Assembly (NCBI RefSeq): GCF_964340395.1
Contig: NC_135562.1
Location: 8,202,634-8,266,633 of the forward strand
DNA from: Glandiceps talaboti
Taxonomy: Eukaryota > Hemichordata > Enteropneusta > Spengelidae
DNA: 64,000 nucleotides
Direction of reading: 5' to 3'
Part shown: positions 1 to 11,224 of the stretch, piece by piece
How positions within the stretch are numbered: the first letter of the stretch is position 1
Layout of the letters: the number at the start of each line of letters is the position of its first letter
Program-made: the position numbers and the translations under genes
Notes under the pieces: generated by a model
Told to the model about the DNA's origin: nothing
Seen by the model: the letters and a program-made list of their open reading frames with translations, nothing else
The model's database searches: none

Positions 1-600
1 ATCGTAATATGTAATCTGGAGCTACTGATAAAATAAACCTCCCACAATGGTCAGGGTAACTATGAATTGACCATTCGTGGTTGCAAGCAATGTACAGTAT
101 TGTTTACAATGCCAATTCATTAGTATTTATTATCACATTTCCCGTGATGCAGCATTCATTATGGCGGGTTTGCAAGTTCCCTATTATGTGATACTGTGAA
201 ATTGGAACTTTGCGTAGTTTACATATTGCCTAATTAGCGAAAAATCATTAATAATGCAAATTAACCATTAAGATTATCAGCTACATCAACAAGATTTTAA
301 AGAACACGTGTGCTTCTTTACCACCAATGCATGTACTAAATCATTTCAAATTACCTAATTATCAAAAATGACTATTTATGCAAATTATATATCACAATTA
401 AAAACTGGTTAGGGTTTTGTATAATTAATTTGGCAATTAAGGGGTACATCATGTATGATATCTATAGCTAAGAATTTTGCATTCCAACAATATGTGTAGG
501 AACGAAAATCTGTATGGTTTTGCCCTTACTAGAGGCATTCAGTTCAAATCTGGTCAAATATCATTCCAACTGGTAGAATAGTAGAACATACATTGTCAAT
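1..600. other. AT-rich intergenic sequence
   Basis: No open frame, splice pair or repeat motif that I can support. It lies upstream of the SINE fragment that precedes copy A. Confidence 0.4.
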
Positions 601-735
601 GTTTAGGGTTGTCGGTGGCCATTTGCCTCTTACCACTGTAGTCGGCGTTCGAACCCATTCAGGGTTTGATTAAATTTACCACTCTGTAAGTAAGAAAAGT
701 GTCGTTCAGTTTGACTCTATCGAACAGCGTGGGTG
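601..735 (+). repeat. tRNA-derived SINE fragment (family 1), upstream of copy A
   Basis: Contains a B-box-like CGTTCGAACCC at about 646-656, followed by a non-tRNA body (GTCGTTCAGTTTGACTCTA) that is repeated at 10500-10735. Truncated at its 3' end where PAN upstream sequence begins. Confidence 0.6.
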
Positions 736-1098
736 AAAACCAATACCCGTATCAAAATATTCCAGTATTGCGACCTGCATATCGGATCTGACCTTCAAAC
801 ATTGGATATCGCTAGTGCTGATGTTTGTGTTGTTGAAAGTTGAACATGACCAGTTATGACTTGTTGAAGTTTTTTTTATAGTAAACACCTGAATCAGATC
901 TTCATATTAAGGCAAAGCAATATTATTGTATACAATTTTCATTAGTGAATTACATCGAACATGACATCGAACATGTATATTTTGTTATGACATCAAATTC
1001 GAAATTCGATCTACAATCATGTGATGTCACTGGAATTCAGGTCATGTTAACGTTCTTAACTCAGTGTAATTATAGACATTGTAACATTAGCATTCGAC

Positions 1099-1155
1099 AT
1101 GGAAAATACTGCTGCTCTTCTTCTTGGCTGTCTTGTAGCTGTGTTTGTCTTTAAA
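1099..1155 (+). CDS. Copy A exon 1: signal-peptide exon
   Basis: ATG at 1099, 19 codons, ending AAA before a consensus GTAAGT donor at 1156 (phase 0). The encoded stretch is hydrophobic with a short polar N-terminus, as in secretory signals. The same exon with its upstream sequence recurs at 12387 and, diverged, at 9866, which supports this ATG as the start. Confidence 0.85.
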
Positions 1156-4100
1156 GTAAGTGGAATCCGTTGGTTTATCATAGAATGAATGCTTTGAGAC
1201 ATTTTCCAACTTTTCCTGAAATACTGATGGAACGGATATCAAATTAATGTTTGGTACGTCTTATCATGAGGGGTCCATCCTCATGATGTAATTGTATGTA
1301 AAATTAAGCACTGGAGTTGGTACACCCGAGATTTTTAAATACTAAACACTTTTAACTGCATATCGTAACATGTTAAAATCAAAACGTGAAATGTAGACCA
1401 AGTCCACATTCGTAAAAACAAAATAAAAATAATCATTAAATTCATAGTCAATCAAACAATAACTAGCAAGTTTCACACAAAACCTTACTAATATGTCGAT
1501 AGCAAGGAATATGGAAGGAAACACATTATAAATATTTTTTCCCCATTTTTTCTTCTTATCATTTTAGTCTCCGGCGAATGCACTCTGTGCGGACGGTTCT
1601 GGTAAGTCGTTTCCTTCGATATAGAAGTTGCATAGTCTTTGACTGAACCAAAATTGTCAACTAAAAATTAAAGCCAATGTAGAAAATGCGATCACACAAT
1701 TAAACTCTAAGCTATTAAGAAGCAAATCTGAACTCAAGCACAGTGTTACAGGTTTAAAGAAACACAGTGACAAACGAGATGTCTAGCTGCTTGCCAAGGT
1801 TCAGTATGTTCTACTAGTTGTGATGATACTTGTAATTGTAAACTCAGGTGATCAAGCTATTCATGCATGGTGACGTATTTATCTTCCACAAGGGAAGGTT
1901 ATGTCATTGTTTAGTTATGTGTGTACGTCATCCTTTTATCGAAAAGGACTGGCTCAATTCAAATGAAACCTGGGACATAATATTCTTTAAATTAGGATAA
2001 TGGCCAACACTTGTAGTATTAATTACAATGTATTACTCATTAGAGTTAAAAAGCTACATCACCAACCTTTAGAAAACATATGTGCTCTGACTGCGCGGCT
2101 CTCTTAACATCAACCAGTTCTGACCATAACCCCAAAAAGTATGTGTATCAAATTTTGTTTGAATTGGGCCGTCCATATTTGAGAATACACTGACCCGGCA
2201 GGCAGGCAGGCAGACAGACAGACAGACAGACAGACAGACACTCACTCACTCACTCAACACACACACACACACATATCACATCTTTAAAATATATCCTTCC
2301 CTTTAAAATACGGAAGGTAAAACTATTCAGTATATGAATAAATATCCACAGTCAGCTAACCAACATTGGATGTCTTGAAGTTTAAAGGTCAATATGAAAG
2401 TGACATACTCATAAGGAGATTCCCTTATGACCCTGAATTCAGAATGTGACCTCTTCATACTTGGCATTTGTTAAAGTCCTGTTTTATTTTCGAAGGCTAT
2501 TTTGGTATATTTCTCTGTTGAATGATACAGGGCTAAAGCCTTGTTGGGTTAATACTCAACATTTACATTAACACATTGACAACCTGATAAATAATGTGAG
2601 CAGATAGATACACACTCTTGGGTTGGATTACAGGCTGAGTTGAAACCCAACGTGTGGCTAGTTTAATACGATAAGCATATATTATCATGAACTAAAAACT
2701 ATTAATCGCAACCCCTGCAATTCAGGGTCACACAAAATGGACTTGACAACAATTATTTTGTGTTGACCTTGGGCTGTAACCTTCTCATTTTGAAGTAATC
2801 TGCAATAATTTAAATATGACCCAGGCAACAAGTTGATCTTGTATAGATTTATAAGTTGTTTGACCTTTGATGTATACCACTTGTTGCATCTATCATCTGT
2901 ATAACTATTAATCAACTTCATCTATTGCCCATTTTGAAGCTCTCTTTTTCAGAATTCGTGACGTCATACCATCCCATCTTTGTACTTGATATCACGAAGC
3001 AATGTTAAATTTTTCACTATGGAAATATATTGTAGAATCTACAATCGTCTTTAGAAGATCATTATTAGCAACATGCACATATTTGTTCATATTTGATGAA
3101 GATAAAAAACGCCAAACCGTCATTTTTCATACTATTTTACAACGGAAATCACAAACGTTGAAATTAAACGTCGCCTGGTTCGACAAAAATCTCACTAACA
3201 TTGCCACAGTTTTTGTCTGGCCAGACAAAATATCTCTTTCAAGTTGGAAATGTTCTCGTCTGGCTCGACAAAAATCTAAATAATATTTCCACATGTTATC
3301 GTCTGGCACAACAACCACTGAACTACAATTGATACATTTTAGTCAATTGACTGTCTCAAAAATATCAAAGAACACGCCAGACCTTAGGTTTACCAGGCAG
3401 GGACATGTGAATTTGGCATTGATCTCCTAAGATAATGGTAGCTCACGCAAAGAAAGTGTAACAATATCGGTAAAGATGTTTGTCACGCTAGACAATTGAC
3501 GAAATGTTGTTGGTAAGATTTTTCTCTAGCCAGCTGATAGAATGTAGCTTTGTTAATGAGATTTTACCTTGTGGCTAAAATAGAACTATTGTGTAGAATG
3601 CAAAATTAGCACAAAAGTGATGAATCCAATCTAATTGTAATATTTATACAAAGTTGTCATAAGAATTCAAAAATTGCAATAAAGGGTAACTAACTTACAA
3701 TTTTGCATTTAGTTTTTTCATAATTCAACAGAGCTTACAATAAAACCCATATTTCCATCAATCAACAGTTGCCGAGGTGTGCGCATTCAAGGTGTCAGCA
3801 GATATATTTATCAAAGGCAACAACGTCGTGACTCTAGATAGAGAAACCCCTGATATGTGTGCCGAAGCATGTCTGGAAGAGACTCGCTTTGTTTGCCGTT
3901 CATTTGACTATGGACATGATGAGGGAAAGTGTTATCTAAGTGACCAGAACGGCGCTACAGCTGATATTGGAGAACAGCCGAAATGGTCCTTGTATGAAAG
4001 AATGATTTCCAGTTAGTACTTTAATGGTCAAATATTTTAAACTAAAATTGCGTCATGGACTTGGTGACACTGCAGACTTTTAGTGTAAAATGTTTGTTCT

Positions 4101-7100
4101 GAAGATAAAACAGCCTTGGTCGATTCCACACCCATTTTGTCTCGATCACTGTACATTTCATTTACCTACTTTTCATTTAATTATGAAGCAGTCAATAGCC
4201 AAGTGAATATGTGTGTCTGCCAAAATATGTTAAAGTTAGGTAATATAGCCATACAGTTGCATAATAATGCATTGACTCGAGTAACGTTAGGTTATTGAAG
4301 ACAATTTTCAAGTAGTTTATGACTTTTGATAATGTGTATGATCATTTAATGACATTTTTGGCATTAAATAACCTCCTTATTTTTCAAAAACTGTTTGCTT
4401 GGGAGGGGGATACCTCCCACACCCTCCCCACAAGCTATCATTGGGGATGGTGTTTCTGCCCAGAATCAAGGTTGAAAGAGAAAACCCTGCCGACTAAGTA
4501 TCTCCAAGTATAGATTACAGCCCAGCTAATTGATTTTAGCCTAGAAGCCCTCCTAAAAAATTGAATAAATTTGCCTATATCAGTCAAATTAAAAATTGCT
4601 GCCATCACTTTCAAAAAATCATATTTCTGCAAAATTTCAACTTCAAAAAAAATTAATGATAACAGCCTTGCATGCTATCACACTACAAAATCTTATATTC
4701 CTATCAAATAAGGCACTTTGTATTTCACAGTAGCGAAGTAAATAGAAGTTTCCATAATGTACCCATGATTCCTATGTTGGAAATTGTTGTCTGAGCTTAC
4801 AGTACAAGCAAAGGTTCTTGATATTTCAAATTAGACACTACAGCAGAGATTGCTGTCATAGTTAGTTTCTGAAAGAAGAGCACCATGAATAAATTAGTGA
4901 AGTCAGATTACACCTTGGCATCAACACTAAACTTTTTTATACATTCTGGTGAGAATTTACTGTTAAAAATGTGAAGTCATTTGGGGTTTTCCTTACAATC
5001 ACTAGCTTTCCAGGACCAGTATTCTCCCAGAGCTTTTCAAAAGAGTTCTGAATTCTGAGGATTCTTCCTCCACCACACCATTCTTGTAACATTAGGGGGA
5101 ACCCCCGTTTTCAGTAATGGGTATTGTAGTTATATTACGACAATAACCCTATACTTCATGATTGAGCTGTCAAAAGCATGTTACTTATCAGAACTATGGG
5201 CCCTTTTAGGGTGTAGCAAAGTGTTTTCAACTTCCTGATTTACGCACATTTATGTACATATTTAGGCTTCTTTTCTTGTTCATTATCAAGAAATAGATCA
5301 AAAGAAACAATTTTGTGCTCTTCATTCAGTATTCCAAAATAATGTCTTTTATTAATGAATGTTGCGTTAATTGTTGTTTGTGGACAGGACCCCAATCACT
5401 GCAAGAATGCTTTGATACGAGATACCTCTCAACTATTACTCATCTTGCAGCTCAATCCGTTTCCATTGTAACTGTTCCTAAACGATATATGTATGTATTT
5501 TCTTTCCACAGGTGACTCGCTGAGTCAGTTTAAACAGATGAATGGACTATACATGGTAAATGTACATGACACCAACGCTAAGTCAATGAAAGGTACCCAG
5601 GAGGAGTGCGCCAAGGCCTGTCTGGAACTGACTTCCCTTGAATGTCTTTCATTCAGCTATAAACAGGGTACGGGAGAGTGTTTCCTCCACAAGCAGGACA
5701 GGAAAACCTCCAAAACAAGGGATGAAGATGGATGGTATCTCTTTGAAAGAACCTTTATTCGTAAGAAATGTCATTATCTTTACAGAATTCACCTTTGGCT
5801 TTTCGCATATTGTCAAATGTTTGAAGGATGAACGAGACTATACAATTCAAAATTTGATGAAATTTTCATGACCAGATTTAAAACTAATCGACTTTATTTG
5901 ATACGGGCACTGACAGCAATTGCGGATTTTACATCAAACAATTGTTTTACTAAATAAATTTTGACAGTTCTTTTATTGATGCGTTACACAATATCTTGGT
6001 TTTCTCAGAAAAATTAACCTGTGAGCGGGATGGTTGCAAACATGTAAAGACGTGAAAGTTTCATTGGATTTAATGGCAATATTAGTAATGTGCTTTTGAC
6101 GGATAAAGTTCTTGACAAGCCAATTGAATCTGACACAAGCCATTTACATTACTATCTTGATAAAGTCGGTAATTTATTTTGATGAAATATTAATCTCAAC
6201 AAGAATTTTGTTTTCAAATGAAGTCATTTATATTTTTGGAATATAATCTTATAAAAATGGTTATTTCGGAGAAACTTATCATTTCCCATTGAGTGTTAAA
6301 TTTTCATGTTCACAGATGATGCTCTATGGAACTTCAAGGCGATCCATGGTGTATATGGAAAACCTGGTTTAAAGACGATTATGGTCAAACCTACGCCTGA
6401 GGAATGTGCATTTGTATGTCAGTTGGAGGAGGAATATATCTGCAAATCTTTCAACTACAATCACAACACTGGAAAATGTTATTTATCGAACAAAGGTGGA
6501 GATTTTGGTGAACTGAGCAAGGCCGACGGATGGTCCTTCTACCAGAGAACATTATCATGTAAGTATCACTTGAAGATGGCATTTGTATTTCTCTCAAGAT
6601 GAAACAATTCACACTGATTTCATATTTTTGTGACTAGATATGAATAATAATTATTCTCCAATATGTTTCCCCATTCAGGAAACATATTGGGAAACATAAG
6701 GAAAATACGAGTAACCTAAGGAGCCTTGTCAGTACGAGTCTAGACAAGTAGTGACAAACACTTACGTCACAAATATTTTCTTGTTGAATGAAGAGAAGTA
6801 CCGAGATAAAATTTGGAATATTTTGAATCGTAATTGAGCACCGCAGAACCAGTGACGTAGACACGAGTTGTGATGACGTAGAAACATCTGTTCAAAGAGA
6901 ATAACGTGGCTTGTGCATGTTATAATTTATATTCTATTTATTTCTTTTAGTTTAATTCTTAAAGAAACACGCTACAGTACGTCTCAGTGCATTGTACAAC
7001 AAACTAACAACCAAAGATGAAAAAAATAATCCAACAGCTACGAAAACACAGAAAAAACACCAATAAAATGTCTCCAAAGAAAGGGCACAAATGACTTATA

Positions 7101-7784
7101 AAATTGCTTGCTGGTTAAAAGTTCTTTTAAATATGAAGGATAAAAATTTCAGAATACAGCTGGTGGATTAAAACAAATCACTCATTAAATAGCGTTACAC
7201 ATTAAAATAGAGAGTCAAGTGTCCTGCAGATACCCTGTCAACTCAACTTGAAATCATCAAATTATATACTGTCTAAAAAGATGCGTCTTCAACCCACTTT
7301 TGAACATGTGAACAGTCTTAACACTACGAATATCAAGTGGTAGTGCATTCCACAAGGAAGGTGCGCAAACTGAGAAGGTTTATGCATTGTTACATATTTG
7401 ATATTCTTTGACTGGTATAAATTATTTTACATTGCTATCAGTCCATTCTATATTTACATGTATCTTTTGAAATATATATTTACATAAATTTAATACGGCC
7501 TGCTTATATATATAAGTGTTTGTGTACATTCTTTACCAACAGCTGACGCATTGTGCCATTTTAAAGAGACCAATCGAGGATTCGTCGTTGGTGACAGTAA
7601 AGAGAAACTAATAGTGGACACAACTGAAAAATGCGCTGAAGCATGTATGGACGCTACAGGATACCACTGTCGTTCGTTTAACTATGGGAAGGCAGACGGC
7701 AGTTGTCGTCTAAGTGATATGGATAGTAAGACCGCTAAAATTGAAGAGGTCGGCGGATGGTATTTGTATGAGATAGTTTTCTAG
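1099..7784 (+). CDS. PAN/apple-domain secreted protein, copy A (six coding exons)
   Basis: Coding exons are 1099-1155, 1568-1601, 3769-4011, 5512-5760, 6316-6558 and 7543-7784. They sum to 1068 nt (355 aa plus stop) and all junctions keep frame: exon 1/2 is phase 0, the rest phase 1. The protein starts with a hydrophobic signal peptide (MENTAALLLGCLVAVFVFK), a short Cys-containing linker, then four PAN domains at about residues 31-111, 112-194, 195-275 and 276-355. Each PAN shows the pattern C-x3-C (CAEAC/CAKAC), CxSF and KCYL-like, then a W-[SY]-[LF]-Y terminal strand. PAN/apple domains bind proteins or carbohydrates; an extracellular lectin-like or adhesive role is inference. No catalytic domain, membrane anchor or GPI signal follows. 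Domains 2 and 3 lack the N-terminal Cys kept in copy B. Exon structure is confident; exact function is unknown. Confidence 0.85.
1568..1601 (+). CDS. Copy A exon 2: linker exon
   Basis: A 34-nt exon between a pyrimidine-rich acceptor (…ATTTTAG) and a GTAAGT donor at 1602. It encodes SPANALCADGS and probably contains the signal-peptidase site (ANA). Its length is preserved in copy B at 12889-12922. Confidence 0.8.
2195..2274. repeat. Compound microsatellite AGGC/AGAC/ACTC/AC
   Basis: Runs of GCAG, ACAG, ACTC and AC units inside intron 2 of copy A. At the matching point copy B has a pure CA run (13414-13488), so the tract has turned over since duplication. Confidence 0.9.
3769..4011 (+). CDS. 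Copy A exon 3: PAN domain 1
   Basis: 243 nt, phase 1 at both ends, acceptor CAACAG. It encodes VCAFK… MCAEAC… VCRSF… KCYLSD… WSLYERM. The donor is GTTAGT, a weaker GT site; reading through it gives TAG immediately, so unspliced transcripts would stop after PAN 1. The intact counterpart of the exon interrupted in copy B. Confidence 0.85.
5512..5760 (+). CDS. Copy A exon 4: PAN domain 2
   Basis: 249 nt, phase 1 at both ends, acceptor TTCCACAG and donor GTAAGA. Cys pattern ECAKAC, ECLSF, ECFL. The first domain Cys is replaced by Ser (SLSQFK) where copy B keeps Cys (SLCQFK). Confidence 0.85.
6316..6558 (+). CDS. Copy A exon 5: PAN domain 3
   Basis: 243 nt, phase 1 at both ends, acceptor TTCACAG and donor GTAAGT. 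Pattern ECAFVC, ICKSFNYNHNTGKCYLS, WSFYQR. The first Cys is Trp here (ALWNF) and Cys in copy B (ALCNF), a TGT to TGG type change. Confidence 0.85.
6640..6925. repeat. Foldback MITE-like element, family F1 (copy in intron 5 of A)
   Basis: Left part carries GGAAAATACGAG and ACCTAAGG, right part carries an inverted AAATATTTTCTTGTTGAATG, followed by a conserved tail with GCAGAACCAGTGACGTAGAC. The same element is at 18050-18330, 43320-43770, 61490-61740 and 63690-63930. Its presence at the same intron position in copy B shows it inserted before the tandem duplication. Confidence 0.65.
6955..7378. mobile_element. Interspersed repeat inserted in intron 5 of copy A only
   Basis: About 425 bp with no counterpart in copy B, where the flanks join directly near 18340-18360. 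The 3' part contains AAGATGCGTCTTCAACCC and GTAGTGCATTCCACAAGGAA. I recognise this wording as a dispersed retroelement or SINE-like repeat of invertebrate genomes but cannot assign the family. It inserted after the duplication. Confidence 0.5.
7543..7784 (+). CDS. Copy A exon 6: PAN domain 4 and stop
   Basis: 242 nt, acceptor ACCAACAG, ending in TAG at 7782-7784. It encodes ALCHFK… KCAEACMDATGYHCRSFNYG… SCRLSD… WYLYEIVF. The five domain Cys are all present. Sequence similarity to copy B continues about 145 bp into the 3' flank, until the Crypton-like insertion. Confidence 0.85.
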
Positions 7785-8305
7785 ACCAGTTAGGAAAATG
7801 GGGTCAAAGTTCTTACGGATTTGAGGTTTTCTTCAGTATTTTAGCTCAGAGATTCGTGTGGGTTTTTTTTCGTCTAATGCATTTCTAATTAGGGATCTGT
7901 AGATTTGAGAGTCAACAAGTTTTGATAACTGTTTATTACACCTCGGTGTTCTTCCGAAGGCTGTGATTGGTCAGACTCGTATCACGTGACCGATTTTAAC
8001 TGGGCTATTGCCCACAAGGTGATATTGCCCGCTCATGCAGAGACTACTTTTTGTATATTTATTTGCACTCTAAACTTGTACCATTATTTACTTTGGCCAG
8101 GGGTCAGACACGATTAGCATAGCTATTTTCTGACTCCTGTTATCCGATCTTGTTTGCTTTTCCTGTATTTACGTTTGTATTGTACTTATTTTTGATCGGG
8201 TAATAAAATATATATCATATCATATCATATCATATCACTATTTGCCCGGGACTATTGCACTGCTTCTGCGCATAACAAATAGTCGTTCACTACTTTCGCT
8301 CAGAC

Positions 8306-8776
8306 ATGGCGACTGCCGCAGTAAGACACGCAAACCTTTCCGGTACAGAACTCGATGCCATTTTATTAGAATTGGACAGTAAGAACACAAAAATTGCTAT
8401 CAATTATTCCGTCTCTGTTTTTAAAGATTATATCGGTTCCAAATTTGGATATGGAGAACGCGCAATGGAAACTTTCACCGCCGCAACATTAGACGAGGCC
8501 TTGACTACATTTTACGCTGAAGTCCGTACACAGAAAGGTGAGCTTTACAGCAAAAAATCCCTACTGTCCCTGCGTTATGGAATCCAGCGTCACTACAACC
8601 AGCCACCAATGCGAAGGAATTATGACATAGTCAACGGAGAAGATTTCGTACGTAGCAGGAGAATGTTCGCCACTATGTGCAAGAAGCTGAAAGCCGAAGG
8701 GAAGGGAAATGTAGCACATAAGCCACCGATACTACTGGGCGATTTAGAAAGGCTGTCGGCATGTGTGTTTGAGTGA
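8306..8776 (+). CDS. Crypton-type tyrosine recombinase, N-terminal fragment
   Basis: 156 aa, ATG start at 8306, TGA stop. It resembles the N-terminal core-binding region of Crypton/DUF3504-type tyrosine recombinases (the family that gave rise to domesticated ZMYM and QRICH1 C-terminal domains). Recognisable blocks are KNTKIAINYSVSVFKDYI, YSKKSLLSLRYGIQRHYNQP and KLKAEGKGNVAHKPPILLG. The catalytic C-terminal half with the Arg-His-Arg-Tyr residues is absent; the frame stops 24 bp before a foldback hairpin. No frameshift occurs within the 156 codons, so it may be recent or domesticated. Family assignment is from remembered family patterns and should be searched. Confidence 0.6.
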   Translation: MATAAVRHANLSGTELDAILLELDSKNTKIAINYSVSVFKDYIGSKFGYGERAMETFTAATLDEALTTFYAEVRTQKGELYSKKSLLSLRYGIQRHYNQPPMRRNYDIVNGEDFVRSRRMFATMCKKLKAEGKGNVAHKPPILLGDLERLSACVFE

Positions 8777-8799
8777 ATGAGGGATGGTGTAATAAAATT

Positions 8800-8980
8800 A
8801 ATAACACATGCGCTCGGGCAATATCACCATTTAGTGCCTGCCCTCGGACTGGCACTCTTTACCAAAATTATGATGATGCCCTCGCCTTCGGCTCGGGCAT
8901 CATCAAAATTTTGGTAAATAGTGTCAACCCTTGGGCAGGCACTAAATGGTGATATTGCCCTCGCTGGAATGTGTTATTAC
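8800..8980. repeat. ~180-bp palindrome (foldback MITE-like)
   Basis: Left arm begins AATAACACATGCGCTCGGGC and continues GCAATATCACCATTTAGTGCC; the right arm is its reverse complement with a few mismatches (GGCACTAAATGGTGATATTGC at about 8938). The centre is near 8888 (CGCCTTCGGCTCG). GGTGATATTGCCC also occurs once at about 8022 near the left end of the insertion. Confidence 0.8.
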
Positions 8981-9266
8981 TTAAATGAAGACTACATCCC
9001 AGACAACCATCAAAACTGGTTGTCTGAGGTTACAGCATGTGACACTCTTTAGGCTACCCATAAAACCTGGAGTGAAATGGGTACGAAACTGCGGATATTT
9101 GCTTTGAAGTAATGTTCTTTTGCATATGATTAGTTCCGTTACACATATTACACGTGAATTGATTAGCAAAAGGGTCTCTCCTGGGGAATTCCAGTACAAT
9201 AGGAGTTCTAGCCAGAGCTATGATCTACCCAACTGTACGAGTATTAGTACTGTTGACTACTGACGC

Positions 9267-9570
9267 CTTCAGATATTTGATTTATGTTTTAGAACACTTG
9301 AAAGGCAAATTAGTTATCACGGCTATCAAACATTAAATCAGACAGAAATGTGTTGTAGTGATACATATACATAATAGTGTATATTAAGACGTCATCAGTT
9401 ACCATAGTTTGTTTTAAATGTTTACAGTTGGTGAAATCTACATGTAATTTCCGGAAAATGCTATAAATCGTATAAAGTATAACAGATAGCGGTTATTGGC
9501 GGTAATATTAATTCAAAAAATAAAATCAAGATAAAATAGACATTGTTGAATTACGAACGACAATTCTTGA
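9267..9570. repeat. Inverted-copy segment at distal edge of duplication unit A
   Basis: The reverse complement of this segment occurs at about 19203-19560. Shared landmarks: GATAGCCGTGGTAACAAATT at ~19520 versus the complement of 9310-9330, and GTCGTTCATAATTCAACAAT at ~19230 versus the complement of 9545-9565. Confidence 0.75.
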
Positions 9571-9865
9571 TGTATGTCTCATAAATCAACTTTCCCAAAA
9601 CACTGAATATTGCTATTGCTTTAGTTTGTGTTGTTGAAAATTAAAGGAAACCAGTTGTGTGAATCAATAAAGTTACCTAACGGCAAACACATTATCATCA
9701 CAGGCAAATAATTTTATTATTTGCTAGTTTAATTGGTGATTTAACGGCGACAATGTAAATGTTGTTGTGATGTCAATTTTGAAATTCGATCTAACAGTAT
9801 TTGGTTTCACTTGAACTTACAATAAGTAAACTATCAATGCACGTATTGTACCACAAGCGCTCGAC

Positions 9866-9919
9866 ATGGAAAACACTGCACTTCTGGTGGGCTGCGTTAT
9901 AGCTGTGTTTGCCATCAAA
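9866..9919 (+). CDS. Orphan signal-peptide exon of a third PAN-gene copy
   Basis: ATG at 9866 followed by 18 codons (MENTALLVGCVIAVFAIK) and a GTAAGT donor at 9920, in phase 0 like exon 1 of copies A and B. Upstream sequence from about 9600 also resembles their promoters. No linker or PAN exon follows before copy B starts. It is either a relic of a third copy or an alternative first exon that could splice in frame to copy B exon 2 at 12889. Confidence 0.65.
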
Positions 9920-10329
9920 GTAAGTTGAATTCTTTGTTTTATCCTACAATGAATATTTTGAACCACTCTTCAACTTTGTCTGTACCTAGGGATGGTATAC
10001 TTCGAGGTTTTGACCAGTTGACGATATACACGCATAGGGCGTCAGCAAAACGGAGTCTACCGGTCAAAACCAAGGAATATATATTTTCTCTTTAAAAAAA
10101 ACAGGCAATGGTTTATTGCTCTCATATTATATCGTTATATTTACAACGAACTTTCTTTTAAAAAACGGGAAAACGAACTGTAGTTACAGTCATTAAACTT
10201 AAATATTTCACTGATGAATCATTTGCTACAGTGTAATGTCTGTAGTTGTGTTTATTTTGTACAGTGACAAGTTCATTCGTCAAACGGCTGAAGATAGACT
10301 AACTTTGTAGCAACTTTAGTTATATCATG

Positions 10330-10740
10330 TGCCTAGCCGTATCTTTTATTGGGGGGGGGGGGGTCAAAACCCGAGCGTCAAGAGCCACGCGACAGCTGTA
10401 TGGTCAAGGGTGACGATGTTGAGTAAACATCGGACAGTTGCAGTTCTAGAGCTTTGAGCTTGTGACATCTCATTCACTTCCTCACCGTTTTCAGCGTTTG
10501 ACACGGACGACTTTGTTCCTTGCACATTTGCCTCTTACCACTACTGTCTGGGTTCGAAACCATCCTGGGTTTGATTAAATTTAGTACGCTCTAAGTGAGA
10601 AGAGTGTCGTTCAGTTTGACTCTACCGAACAACGCAGGTTTTCCCCCGTCACATCGGTTTCCTCCTGCATGAACACTGAACCCTCTTTCTATTATTGGGC
10701 AATGCCTGTTGGATGATAGATAAATAAATAAAGTCTACAT
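10330..10740 (+). repeat. Poly-G tract and tRNA-derived SINE (family 1)
   Basis: A run of about 13 G at 10351-10363 precedes the SINE. The SINE (about 10500-10735) has a B box GGTTCGAAAC at 10551, the GTCGTTCAGTTTGACTCTA body and an A-rich ATAAATAAATAAA tail, which marks the 3' end. Confidence 0.65.
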
Positions 10741-10985
10741 TAAAACGTATTATTAAAACTTTATAAAATTATATTATGAAAATATTAAAGCTATATCAGC
10801 AAACTTTACAGGACACATGCTCTTTGCTATGTTTAATTATATTGCATTTGCAGTAAGCATTCTTCAGATATAGCCTAATTACTTTTATTGTCTGGCTCCA
10901 TAAAATGATACTAACACTGCTACAAAACATTGTCTGGTGCATCAAAATCTTGCCGATATTCATATATTTACGAGAGATGCATTTC

Positions 10986-11039
10986 GTCTGTCTGTCTGTC
11001 TGTCTGTCTTTCCGTCCGTCAGTCTGTCTGTCTATCTAG

Positions 11040-11070
<31 letters not shown>

Positions 11071-11103
11071 TGTATGTATGTCCATCCGACAGTCTGTCCG
11101 TCT
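10986..11103. repeat. TGTC / TATG microsatellite
   Basis: Tandem tetranucleotides that flip from TGTC to TATG and back to imperfect TGTC. Confidence 0.9.
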
Positions 11104-11224
11104 TGTGAGGGATTATTATTTGAAATCCCCATTAGATACGCATCGTATTTTGTGAATTAAAGATGTTAAATATATAATGAGAACATGCTAAAATATAAAT
11201 ATCTAAAGGGTGCTCTGACAGTTG

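Larger units (their letters stand above)
7930..8980 (+). mobile_element. Insertion carrying a Crypton-like recombinase fragment and a foldback hairpin
   Basis: Copy A and copy B 3' flanks align up to about 7925 and again from about 8985 (18900-18935 in B). The intervening ~1.05 kb is absent from B. It holds a short ATATC microsatellite (8210-8237), the open frame 8306-8776 and a palindrome at 8800-8980. Ends are roughly TTATTACACC and GTGTTATTAC, an imperfect inverted pair. Boundaries are approximate. Confidence 0.6.

Noticed and set aside
1342-1524. 60-codon - strand frame in intron 1 of PAN copy A
   Set aside because: It falls in the first intron and is not preserved as a frame in copy B.
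10551-10561. tRNA gene suggested by GGTTCGAAAC
   Set aside because: No cloverleaf or anticodon arm; it is the B box of a SINE, as are 646-656 and 58029-58040.
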